NCBI RefSeq assembly: GCF_023155275.1
Contig: NZ_JALMUV010000062.1
Span: 1 to 32,683 of the forward strand
DNA from: Streptomyces rhizoryzae
GTDB lineage: Bacteria; Actinomycetota; Actinomycetes; Streptomycetales; Streptomycetaceae
DNA length: 32,683 bases
Direction of reading: 5' to 3'
Positions within the stretch are counted from its first letter, which is position 1. The number at the start of each line of letters is the position of its first letter. A program made the translations under genes and the position numbers. Below the pieces are notes generated by a model. The model made no database searches. It was not told where the DNA came from and saw nothing but the letters and a program-made list of their open reading frames with translations. Positions 15,276-22,799 of the stretch are shown piece after piece.

Positions 15276-17620
15276 GTGGGGGAAGCGGAGCGATCATTCA
15301 GTTTTCGCCACAGCGCTGCAATCGCCGCAGCCAAGGACGCTTCCAAGGCATCCGGCGCCAAGGACGCGGCCATTGCCGCCCGCAATGCCGCAGCCAAGGC
15401 CCGCAGCGCGGCAAAGGCCGCCGACTATGCCGCCACCGCCTCGGCCCAGGCCGCGAGCGCCGGGTCCGCAGCCGCGTCGGCAGCCCGTAATGCAGCCGCT
15501 GCCGCGAACGCTTCCGCCGCAGCGGCCGCCTCCGCAGGCAAGGCGCAGGCCCAGGCAGCGGAAGCCAAGCGACAGGCACGGATCGCGAGCTCCAACGCCT
15601 CCATCGCCACCAATGCTGCTGGCACAGCGCAGGCTTTGGCGAACACAGCAGCGAAGGCAGCCCGTACCGCACGCGACGCTGCGAACAGCGCGGCCGACCA
15701 CGCGGAGAAGTCCGCGGAGGCCGCCGAATGGGCTGCCAAGTACGCGGGCCAGGCCGTCGAGTACGCGAAGAAGTCCTCCGAGTTCGCCAACGAAGCCACC
15801 AAGGCCGCCAACACCGCCACTGACGCCGTCAACCAGGCGATAGAGGTGGAGAAGCAGGCCCGAGAGGCCGAGTGGCAGCGCCTGGACGAGGACAGGAAGC
15901 AGGCGATGGAAGAGGCCCGCCTGCTCGCGGAGATCGAAGAGCAGGAAAGGGCGGACCTCGCCGAGAGACGTACGCAGTCCGAGCAGGCCGACAAGGCCAC
16001 CAAGGACCTCATCTCCAAGGCCGAGTCAGCGCTGAAGGCGGGCGACACGGGACTCGCCGCCACCCTCGGGCGCAAGGCGGCCATCGCCCTGATGGACTCC
16101 CGCGGCGGCTGGTCGCGCGAGGCCGCACGGTTCGCCCTGTCCCGCACGGACGCGGACATCCATGCCTGGATCGACACCGACCGGCAGATCGCGCAGAGGC
16201 AGGACGACCGAGAGACCGTCCTGTACATCGCTCAGACCTCCGCCCCGGACGTTGCCGATGCCGCGGCCAAGGCGCTGGAGAGCGACGCCCCGGACGCCGC
16301 CACGAAGTTCCTCGACACCGGCGTCATCGAGGCCGCTGCGACGGACAACCGCGTCGCGGTCTCCCTCGTTCTGGCGAACCACCCCGGCAGCGCGGTGAAA
16401 AAGGCAGCGAACGACGCGATGAACGCCGGAACCGCCAAGGCCCTCTACGAATTCCTCAGCACCGGATATGAGTCGGCACAGCGGGAGGACGACGCGGTCG
16501 CTGCCGCCACCCTCATCGCCACGGCAGGCCCGTACACCAAAGCCCACGCCCAGGCCGCGCTGGAAGGCCCGGCGTGGATGCGCCGCACTTTCTTGCCTCG
16601 GTCCAGTTCAAGACCGCACAGCTCGATCACGACGCCGCCAGCCACATCGCCGGCATCCAAGGCGCCATCGCCGCCGCTGCGAAGATCGCGCACAAGGCGC
16701 AGGAGGATGCCGCGCGTGCCCAGGAGGCGGCGGCGAGAGCCCGCGACGCAGCCACAGACGCAGTGAAGTGGGCGGATAAGGCGAAGAATTCCGCCCAGCA
16801 GGCCGCCCAGTCCGCGAAGCAGGCGGACGCGAACGCGGACGCCGCCGAGAAGTCGGCCAAGGACGCACAAGCCTCGGCCGACAGGGCGAAGCAGGCAGCC
16901 GCCACCGCCCGTACGGCCGCGCGTTCGGCGAACTACTCAGCCAACCGCGCTGTGGATGCCGCGCGCCGCGCGGTGTCCTCCGCCAACTCGGCTCAGGTGT
17001 CGGCCTCTTCCGCGCGCAGCTCTGCAATCCAGGCCGGCAAGGACGCGAAGACGGCGGCCAACGCCGCAACCCAAGCGCACCAAATCGCCACCGTCAAACG
17101 GCAGGCAGAAGCAGCAGCGGCGGCCAGGAAAGCCGCCGAGGAAGCGCATAAGGCCAAGACAGCCGGCAAGAATCCAGCCGACACGCCCGAAAACGACACG
17201 GTCAAGCTGCTCAAGGACATCTACCGATGGTGGAAGGGGGAGATGCGATGGCTGGCGGACGTTACCAACTGGGCCAGCATCGGAACCGGATTCATCTCGG
17301 CCCTCCTCGGCGTCGGCGGCCTGGCGGTCGGCGTGTTCTTTCCACCAGCCGTTCCCTTCGTGGAAGCTGCCGCCACCGGGTTCGGGTACGCCTCACTCGC
17401 CTTTGCCGGACTGAACACGCTGTACACCGGAGCCGGGTACGGTTTCACGAGTGGCGAGTTCAAGTCATCCTTGGCAAGCACCGCGCTAGGAGTGCTCACC
17501 TTCGGCCAGTCCAAGTGGATCGGCGCTCTCGGCGGCACTAAGGTCGCCACGAAGATCACGCAGTTCGGACACGATCTCATATCACCGGTTACCGGCCTGT
17601 TGGGATCTCTTGGATTCTGA
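15276..17620 (+). pseudogene. ALF-repeat, Ala-rich coiled-coil protein with hydrophobic C-terminal domain, one frameshift
   Basis: The GTG at 15276 follows a strong AGGGGAGG. The protein has an Ala/Lys-rich coiled coil (about 5-220), then ALF-type short helical repeats ('TDNRVAVSLVLANHPGSAV', 'YTKAHAQAALEGPAWMRR'), then a second coiled coil. The tail (about last 140 residues) contains hydrophobic stretches 'FISALLGVGGLAVGVFFPPA' and 'GYASLAFAGLNTLYTGAGYG'. The first frame runs on as nonsense to 16766. The real sequence resumes in the next frame at 'HFLASVQFKTAQLDHDAAS' near 16583; adding one base at about 16578-16585 gives a continuous protein of about 780 residues. ALF proteins in Streptomyces often carry variable tips, so a toxin role is plausible but inferred. 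No signal peptide is seen. Confidence 0.75.
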
Positions 17621-17642
17621 ATAGATACGACATAGGACTCGC

Positions 17643-17677
17643 ATCACGGGCTGGCGCAACACCCGCCAGCCCGTGAT
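17643..17677 (+). terminator. perfect 14-bp hairpin after the ALF-repeat gene
   Basis: The stem atcacgggctggcg (17643-17656) pairs fully with 17664-17677 across a 7-nt loop. It starts 23 nt after the ALF stop and ends just before the RBS of the next gene. It may end most ALF transcripts, or adjust expression of the membrane-protein gene that follows. Confidence 0.65.
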
Positions 17678-17698
17678 GTGCTGCCGAAAGGACCTGCC

Positions 17699-18088
17699 GT
17701 GCTCGCGCAGCTTCCCCTCGTCTACCTGCTACTCATGGCAGCTTTCGCGACCTTCATATTCTGTCTGGCCATAGAAAAGTGGATGAAGGCGCGCAAACTG
17801 ACAGTCGTGCTTCTCACCCTCTCCGTCGGATGCTGCCTAGGAATGATGGCAGTAGGAAGTATCCAGTATCAGCACTGGAATGCTCGACAGATGCTGGTTC
17901 TGTACTCCTTCGCTTGGACCGGACTCACCATAGGCCTTCTTCCGGCCGGAAAACTCTTCCGCAAGTACGGCGAAGAAATGCGCCGAGGTGTAAAGCGAGA
18001 CAAATACGAGTACCCTGCATGGGCTGTCGCGACCCCGATCATTTCGGTCAGCCTCATGTGCATATTGGCATTCGTGCTCGCGACATGA
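17699..18088 (+). CDS. four-TM membrane protein, candidate immunity partner of the ALF-repeat protein
   Basis: The GTG at 17699 with GAAAGGA six bases upstream is preferred over the GTG at 17678, which lies against the hairpin. The product is about 129 residues with four hydrophobic helices: 'LPLVYLLLMAAFATFIFCLA', 'LTVVLLTLSVGCCLGMMAVG', 'MLVLYSFAWTGLTIGLLP' and 'VATPIISVSLMCILAFVLA'. Basic loops lie between ('IEKWMKARK', 'LFRKYGEEMRRGVKRDKYEY'). I do not recognise the family. Small 3-4 TM proteins next to pore-forming colicins are their immunity proteins, and this one follows a protein with a hydrophobic C-terminal hairpin; the analogy is inference. Base composition is less GC-rich than the core genes. 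Confidence 0.65.
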   Translation: MLAQLPLVYLLLMAAFATFIFCLAIEKWMKARKLTVVLLTLSVGCCLGMMAVGSIQYQHWNARQMLVLYSFAWTGLTIGLLPAGKLFRKYGEEMRRGVKRDKYEYPAWAVATPIISVSLMCILAFVLAT

Positions 18089-18193
18089 CCGCACGCCGTA
18101 AGTGCCGTGCAGCCAGGTGGATTTCAATCAGCGACGGGGTTCGGTGGTGGCCGGTGCGAATGTGGGGGAGCGTGATCGTTTGGTCGGCCGGAT

Positions 18194-18219
18194 GCCGCCC
18201 CGGGCGGTGCCGGGGCGGC
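18194..18219 (-). terminator. hairpin after the VWA fragment
   Basis: An 8-bp stem (gccgcccc, 18194-18201; ggggcggc, 18212-18219) lies just beyond the stop of the VWA fragment on the minus strand. No T-run. Confidence 0.3.
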
Positions 18220-18226
18220 GGCCGGG

Positions 18227-18525
18227 TCAGGTAGTGGCGGCGAGGGCCGCGGTGGCGGCTTTCCCGATGGCGGTGGCGGCCTGGGCCGGGTCGGTGAGTC
18301 CCAGCAAAGTGGTACCGGGCAGGGGGCGGGGGTCGGGGTCGAACGCGAGCCACAGCACCGCGCACCCTGCTCGTCGAAGGGCGGTGATGCGCTCCGCGGC
18401 GCGGGCGGCTTCGTCGGGGCGGTAGCAGCCGTCGGAGGCGATGACCAGCAGGCGGCCCGCCCCCGGGCGGTCGAGGCCGAGCCCGGCGGAGAGGGCGTCG
18501 ATGGCTTCGGCGTACGGATCCAGCA
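18227..18525 (-). pseudogene. C-terminal fragment of a VWA-domain protein
   Basis: The last 100 or so residues match the second half of a von Willebrand factor A domain: 'DRPGAGRLLVIASDGCYRP' (the strand before the DG turn), 'AAERITALRRAGCAVLWL', 'TTLLGLTDPAQAATAIGKA'. The N-terminal half with the DxSxS metal site is missing. Upstream, the frame runs into the ychF terminator and gives no homology, so the gene is cut at or near the right repeat. A full-length VWA protein would bind a metal and a partner protein; this piece cannot form the metal site. Confidence 0.65.
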
Positions 18526-18539
18526 CCGGGCACGACAAC

Positions 18540-18567
18540 GGGGCCGGCCCCGAATGGAACCGGCCCC
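18540..18567 (-). terminator. ychF terminator
   Basis: The stem ggggccgg (18540-18547) pairs with ccggcccc (18560-18567), 50 nt beyond the ychF stop. The flank starting caacggggccggcc is shared with the hairpin at 3143-3175 near the left repeat copy. Confidence 0.5.
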
Positions 18568-18610
18568 ACCTGACCTGCACATTTGCCAGATCGCTACATC
18601 AATACTATGA

Positions 18611-18631
18611 CCGGCGTCACACGTTGAACCG
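18611..18631. repeat. right copy of 21-bp direct repeat (putative att site) at the ychF 3' end
   Basis: Identical to 3216-3236. It includes the ychF stop codon (18617-18619), its last codons (Val, Asn, Phe) and six bases beyond the stop. ychF stays intact at this end, as expected if an element restores the gene's 3' end on integration. Confidence 0.7.
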
Positions 18632-19705
18632 GAACTCCACCACATCCCCGTCCTGCATCACGTAGTCCTTGCCCTCCATGCGGGCCTTGCCGGCGGCGCG
18701 GGCTTCGGTTACGGAGCCGGTTTCGACGAGGTCGGTGAAGGAGATGACCTCGGCCTTGATGAAGCCCTTCTGGAAGTCGGTGTGGATGACACCGGCGGCC
18801 TCGGGGGCGGTGGCGCCCTGCTTGATGGTCCAGGCGCGGGTTTCCTTGGGGCCGGCGGTCAGGTAGGTCTGCAGGCCCAGGGTGCGGAAGCCGACGTGGG
18901 CGAGGGTGGCCAGGCCCGGCTCCTCCTGGCCGACGGACTGGAGGAGCTCCAGGGCCTCCTCGTCGTCCAGCTCGGCGAGGTCGGCCTCCAGCTTGGCGTT
19001 GAGGAAGATCGCCTCGGCGGGGGCGACCAGGGCCCGCTGCTCGTTCTTGAAGTCCTCGTCGGTCAGCTCCTCCTCGTCGACGTTGAAGACGTAGAGGAAG
19101 GGCTTGGTGGTGAGGAGGTGGAGGTCGTGGAGGAGCGCGGTGCGCTCCGTGCCCTGGGCGTAGCCGGCGGCGAAGAGGGTGCGGCCCTCCTCCAGGATGG
19201 CCTTGGCCTCCTCGACGGCCTTGACCTTGGGGGCGATGTCCTTCTTGATGCGCGACTCCTTCTGGAGGCGCGGGAGGACCTTCTCGATCGTCTGGAGGTC
19301 GGCCAGGATCAGCTCGGTGTTGATGGTCTCGATGTCGTCCTTGGGCGAGACCTTGCCGTCGACGTGGACGACGTTCTCGTCCTTGAAGGCGCGGATGACC
19401 TGGCAGATCGCGTCGGACTCGCGGATGTTGGCGAGGAACTTGTTGCCCAGGCCCTCGCCCTCGGAGGCGCCCCGGACGATGCCCGCGATGTCGACGAAGT
19501 CGACGGTGGCCGGCAGCACCCGCGCGGAGCCGAAGATCTCGGCGAGCTTGGCGAGGCGGGGGTCGGGGACGCCCACCACGCCGACGTTCGGCTCGATGGT
19601 GGCGAACGGGTAGTTGGCCGCCAGCACGTCGTTCTTGGTCAGGGCGTTGAACAGGGTCGACTTGCCGACATTGGGCAGACCGACGATTCCGATCGTGAGC
19701 GACAC
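18617..19705 (-). CDS. ychF: redox-regulated ATPase / OBG-family P-loop protein YchF
   Basis: A complete 362-residue cytoplasmic protein starting at ATG 19705 ('MSLTIGIVGLPNVGKSTLF'). The P-loop GLPNVGKS is at about 9-16. The switch region 'DFVDIAGIVRGASEGEGLGN' and the family's nucleotide-specificity motif 'NVDEEE' are visible. In YchF the usual NKxD is replaced by NxxE, which shifts preference from GTP to ATP. A helical insert and a C-terminal TGS domain ('YLTAGPKETRAWTIKQG', 'DFQKGFIKAEVISF') follow, ending 'VEFRFNV'. It binds ribosomes and is linked to stress responses in other bacteria. Its 3' end carries the 21-bp repeat but appears uninterrupted and of normal length. Confidence 0.97.
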   Translation of the reverse strand: MSLTIGIVGLPNVGKSTLFNALTKNDVLAANYPFATIEPNVGVVGVPDPRLAKLAEIFGSARVLPATVDFVDIAGIVRGASEGEGLGNKFLANIRESDAICQVIRAFKDENVVHVDGKVSPKDDIETINTELILADLQTIEKVLPRLQKESRIKKDIAPKVKAVEEAKAILEEGRTLFAAGYAQGTERTALLHDLHLLTTKPFLYVFNVDEEELTDEDFKNEQRALVAPAEAIFLNAKLEADLAELDDEEALELLQSVGQEEPGLATLAHVGFRTLGLQTYLTAGPKETRAWTIKQGATAPEAAGVIHTDFQKGFIKAEVISFTDLVETGSVTEARAAGKARMEGKDYVMQDGDVVEFRFNV

Positions 19706-19983
19706 GGTGGCGACTTCCCGGAGCTGGAGGTGGTGGGCGGTGGAGGGCGGCCGCTGCCCGGGAGCGGACCGGGCGGGCCGGGCCTGGCCTGGGACGGCCG
19801 ATCCACCAGTCTACTGGGCGGGCACCGGGGGGCGGCGGGACCGGGGACGGTCCCCGGGAGTGGGCACCCGGCACCCCGGGTAGCCGCTCCACGTGCGCCG
19901 GGCTGCCGAACGAAGACCCCAAGGTAGGTCAAAGTGCGTGTCCTGTGACCTGTTGATCCCACTTAGCGGCCTACCGTGGCCGG

Positions 19984-20961
19984 GTGGAGCACGACGTGGA
20001 GCAAGAGGTGGAGCAACACGAAGCGCGGCCCCCTTACGGCCGGCCGCGCGGCGGCAGCCCGGAGGCGGGGCAGGACGCCCGGCTCCCGCGCCCCGCGGAA
20101 GCCGTGGCCCCGGAGCCCGACGACGCCTTCCTGTCCGCGATGCGGGCGTCCGGCTACGCCTCCGTACCGGCCGGCACCGAGGTCACCGCGCGCGGCTACG
20201 CCCCGGCCCCGGCCGAATTCCGGGCCCCGGCCCGCGGTGCGGCCGTCCGGCCCGGCGACCGGATGCCGCGTCCGGCCACCGGTCCGCCGGCCGACGGCGA
20301 GGAGGTCGCGGCCGTCTACCGGGCGGGCCCCCGGCGCCCGCCGGCGCCCGCCCCGGTGGCCGGGCTGGTCCGCCGGCTGCCGGCCGCCAAGCTGACCGGT
20401 CTGGGCTGCGGTCTGCTGGCCACCTTCGCGCTGCTGGTCCTCGGCTTCCTGGACCGCTGGCTGCTGGGCGGCGCCCAGACCGTGTACGGGGCCGGTTTCC
20501 TGCTGGTCAGCGTGGCGGCCGGGGCGTGGGTGCGGCCCTACGACCTGATCGCCGCGCCGGTCGCGCTGCCGATCGCGTTCACCCTGGGCGCGCTCCCGGT
20601 GCAGCACGGCCCGGCGGGCTTCACCGGGCTGCTGGTCGGGGTCTTCACCGTCCTGGCGCTGAACGCCGGGTGGCTCTACGGGGGCACGCTGGCCTGTGCG
20701 CTGCTGGTGCTCGTCCGCAAGGTGCTGCTCATCGCCCGGCGTCGGGCCAGCCGACCGCTGAGTCGGCAGCGGAACGCGGGGCCCGGTCCGCGGGCGGCGG
20801 GCCCGCGGGCGGACGGGCCGGCGGCCCGGGCTCCGGGCCGGTCGCGGCCGGGGAACCGTCCGCGGCAGGTGGCGCGGCAGCCCGAGCGGCATGCGCGGCC
20901 ATCGCAGCCCCCACGATCCCCGCGTCGTTCTGAAGCCGCGCCGGTACGATCTCGGCCCTGA
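19984..20961 (+). CDS. DUF6542-type membrane protein
   Basis: The GTG at 19984 opens a 325-residue protein divergent from ychF. The first 135 or so residues are a hydrophilic, Pro/Ala/Arg-rich cytoplasmic region. The membrane domain follows, with segments 'GLGCGLLATFALLVLGFL', 'VYGAGFLLVSVAAGAWV', 'LIAAPVALPIAFTLGAL' and 'GLLVGVFTVLALNAGWL', matching the four-TM DUF6542 layout found beside ppgK/ispH in Streptomyces. The last 75 or so residues are low-complexity Arg/Pro/Gly and overlap the ppgK 3' end on the other strand by 233 bp, so the true C-terminus is the least certain part. Function unknown. Confidence 0.75.
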   Translation: MEHDVEQEVEQHEARPPYGRPRGGSPEAGQDARLPRPAEAVAPEPDDAFLSAMRASGYASVPAGTEVTARGYAPAPAEFRAPARGAAVRPGDRMPRPATGPPADGEEVAAVYRAGPRRPPAPAPVAGLVRRLPAAKLTGLGCGLLATFALLVLGFLDRWLLGGAQTVYGAGFLLVSVAAGAWVRPYDLIAAPVALPIAFTLGALPVQHGPAGFTGLLVGVFTVLALNAGWLYGGTLACALLVLVRKVLLIARRRASRPLSRQRNAGPGPRAAGPRADGPAARAPGRSRPGNRPRQVARQPERHARPSQPPRSPRRSEAAPVRSRP

Positions 20962-21634
20962 TCCCCTCGATCAGCGGGAGGAACTTCTCCGCCTTGCGGC
21001 TCACCCCGCCGCCGATCACGAACAGCGAGGGCGAGAAGAGCATCTCGACGTGGGCGAGGTACTTCTGGACCCGGCGCGCCCAGCGCTGCCAGCTCAGCTC
21101 CTCGTTCTCCTTGGCCTTGCCGGACGCGCGCTTCTCGGCGTCGTGGCCGTGGAGCTCCAGGTGGCCCAGCTCGGTGTTGGGCAGCAGCCGGCCGTCGGTG
21201 AAGACCGCGCTGCCGATGCCGGTGCCGAAGGTGAGCAGGATGACCGTGCCGGTGCGGCCGGCGCCGGCGCCGTAGCGCATCTCGGCCAGACCGGCCGCAT
21301 CCGCGTCGTTGAGCAGCGCGACGGGGTGGCCGGCGGCGGCCTCGCCGAGCCGGTCGGCGAGCAGCGCGGCGGCGTCCAGGCCGATCCAGTCCTTGTCGAC
21401 GTTGGCGGCGGTGCGGGCGGTGCCGGCGGTGATCACGCCGGGGAAGGTGATGCCGATCGGGCCGGTCCAGCCGAAGTGGTCGACGACCTCCCGGACGCCG
21501 TCGGCGACCGCCGCGGGGGTGGCCGGATGCGGGGTCAGGACCTTGTGGCGCTCCTCGGCCAGGATGCCGTGCTCCAGATCCACCGGTGCGCCCTTGATGC
21601 CCGTACCGCCGATGTCCACGCCGAAGACCCTCAT
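20729..21634 (-). CDS. ppgK: polyphosphate glucokinase
   Basis: A ROK-type sugar kinase that phosphorylates glucose with polyphosphate (and ATP), feeding glucose-6-phosphate to glycolysis. Starts at 21634 with 'MRVFGVDIGGTGIKGAPVDL' (phosphate-binding loop at 6-13). Also seen: 'GITFPGVITAGTARTAANVD', 'ALLNDADAAGLAEMRYG' with the catalytic Asp of the ND-A-D pattern, 'VILLTFGTGIGSAVFTDG', 'NTELGHLELHG' and 'FVIGGGVSRKAEKFLPL'. Actinobacterial PpgK is typically near 250 residues. Here 301 are predicted because of an Ala/Pro-rich tail ('AAPPAADGSPAATGPEPGPP') that overlaps the convergent DUF6542 gene. Confidence 0.93.
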   Translation of the reverse strand: MRVFGVDIGGTGIKGAPVDLEHGILAEERHKVLTPHPATPAAVADGVREVVDHFGWTGPIGITFPGVITAGTARTAANVDKDWIGLDAAALLADRLGEAAAGHPVALLNDADAAGLAEMRYGAGAGRTGTVILLTFGTGIGSAVFTDGRLLPNTELGHLELHGHDAEKRASGKAKENEELSWQRWARRVQKYLAHVEMLFSPSLFVIGGGVSRKAEKFLPLIEGIRAEIVPARLQNDAGIVGAAMAAHAARAAAPPAADGSPAATGPEPGPPARPPAGPPPADRAPRSAADSAVGWPDAGR

Positions 21635-21654
21635 GGGAAAAGGCTAGGACGCCG

Positions 21655-21698
21655 GTCCGCCCGCCGCCCCCGGTATGGCGAAGACAGGCGGGCGGGAC
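21655..21698 (-). terminator. possible ispH terminator
   Basis: gtccgcccgcc (21655-21665) pairs with ggcgggcgggac (21687-21698) with a one-base bulge and a 21-nt loop, just beyond the ispH stop and before ppgK. Moderate GC hairpin, no T-run. Confidence 0.35.
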
Positions 21699-21705
21699 GG
21701 CCCGA

Positions 21706-22698
21706 TCAGCGCTCGGTGGCCGCCCGGGCCTCGGCACGCAGGTCGCGGCGGAGCTCCTTGGGCAGCGAGAAGGCGATGGACTCCTCGGCGGCGGTGACCG
21801 TTTCGACGTCCTCGTAGCCGCGGGCGGCCAGCCACTCCAGGACGCCGTCGACCAGGATCTCGGGAACGGAGGCGCCGGAGGTGACGCCGACCGTGGCCAC
21901 GCCCGCCAGCCACGCCTCGTCGATCTCGTCGGCGTAGTCGACCAGGTAGGAGGCGGCGGCGCCGGCGCCGAGGGCGACCTCGACCAGCCGCTTGGAGTTC
22001 GAGGAGTTGCGGGAGCCGACGACGATGACGAGGTCGGCCTGGGCGCCCATCTGCTTGACGGCCTGCTGGCGGTTCTGGGTGGCGTAGCAGATGTCGTCGC
22101 TGGGGGGCGAGAGGAGGTTGGGGAAGCGGCCCTTGAGGGCGTCGACGGTCTCCATGGTCTCGTCCACGGAGAGCGTGGTCTGGGAGAGCCAGACGACCTT
22201 GTCGGGGTCGCGGACCTCGACGTTCGCGACGTCCTTGGGGCCGTCGACGAGCTGGATGTGCTCGGGGGCCTCGCCGCTGGTGCCGATGACCTCCTCGTGG
22301 CCCTCGTGGCCGATCAGGAGGATGTCGTAGTCCTCCTTGGCGAACCGGACGGCCTCCTTGTGGACCTTGGTGACCAGGGGGCAGGTCGCGTCGATGGTGG
22401 CGAGCCTGCCGCGCTGGGCCTCCTCGTGGACGACGGGGGCGACGCCGTGGGCGGAGAAGATGACGATGTTGCCCTCGGGCACCTCCTCCGTCTCCTCGAC
22501 GAAGATCGCGCCCTTCTTCTCCAGGGTCTTCACTACGTACTTGTTGTGGACGATCTCATGGCGCACGTACACCGGGGCGCCGTACTGCTCAAGGGCCTTC
22601 TCGACGGCGATCACGGCACGGTCCACGCCCGCGCAGTAGCCGCGGGGGGCGGCGAGGAGGACCTTGCGGCGGGGCTGCGCAGCGGGAGTAGCAGACAT
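21706..22698 (-). CDS. ispH: 4-hydroxy-3-methylbut-2-enyl diphosphate reductase
   Basis: The last enzyme of the MEP isoprenoid pathway, reducing HMBPP to IPP and DMAPP with a [4Fe-4S] cluster. The three cluster cysteines are visible in 'APRGYCAGVDRA', 'IDATCPLVTKVH' and 'DDICYATQNRQ'. Substrate-binding stretches 'FSAHGVAPVVH', 'LIGHEGHEEVIGTSGEAP', 'VVGSRNSSNSKRL' and 'VGVTSGASVPEIL' are all present. I take ATG 22698 ('MSATPAAQPRRKVLLAA') as the start because GGGA lies just upstream; ATG 22707 ('MGRMSAT') is equally possible. About 330 residues, normal for the family. Divergent from the permease gene across a gap of about 100 bp. Confidence 0.96.
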   Translation of the reverse strand: MSATPAAQPRRKVLLAAPRGYCAGVDRAVIAVEKALEQYGAPVYVRHEIVHNKYVVKTLEKKGAIFVEETEEVPEGNIVIFSAHGVAPVVHEEAQRGRLATIDATCPLVTKVHKEAVRFAKEDYDILLIGHEGHEEVIGTSGEAPEHIQLVDGPKDVANVEVRDPDKVVWLSQTTLSVDETMETVDALKGRFPNLLSPPSDDICYATQNRQQAVKQMGAQADLVIVVGSRNSSNSKRLVEVALGAGAAASYLVDYADEIDEAWLAGVATVGVTSGASVPEILVDGVLEWLAARGYEDVETVTAAEESIAFSLPKELRRDLRAEARAATER

Positions 22699-22799
22699 GC
22701 GTCCCATCGTAAGGCCGTGCCCGGGCAGGGGTTGATCGCGGCGGTGGCCCAGACTGGTGGGGAGCACCGACGGCGGAAGCGGGGGGAGAAGGAGGCGGG

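Noticed and set aside
3216..18631. Composite transposon explanation for the flanking repeats
   Set aside because: No intact transposase or terminal inverted repeats lie next to the copies, and the repeat is a gene 3' end rather than an IS end.
18782..19927. Frames antisense to ychF (381 and 442 residues)
   Set aside because: They are Leu/Gly/Val/Glu- or Arg/Pro-rich shadows of the ychF gene.
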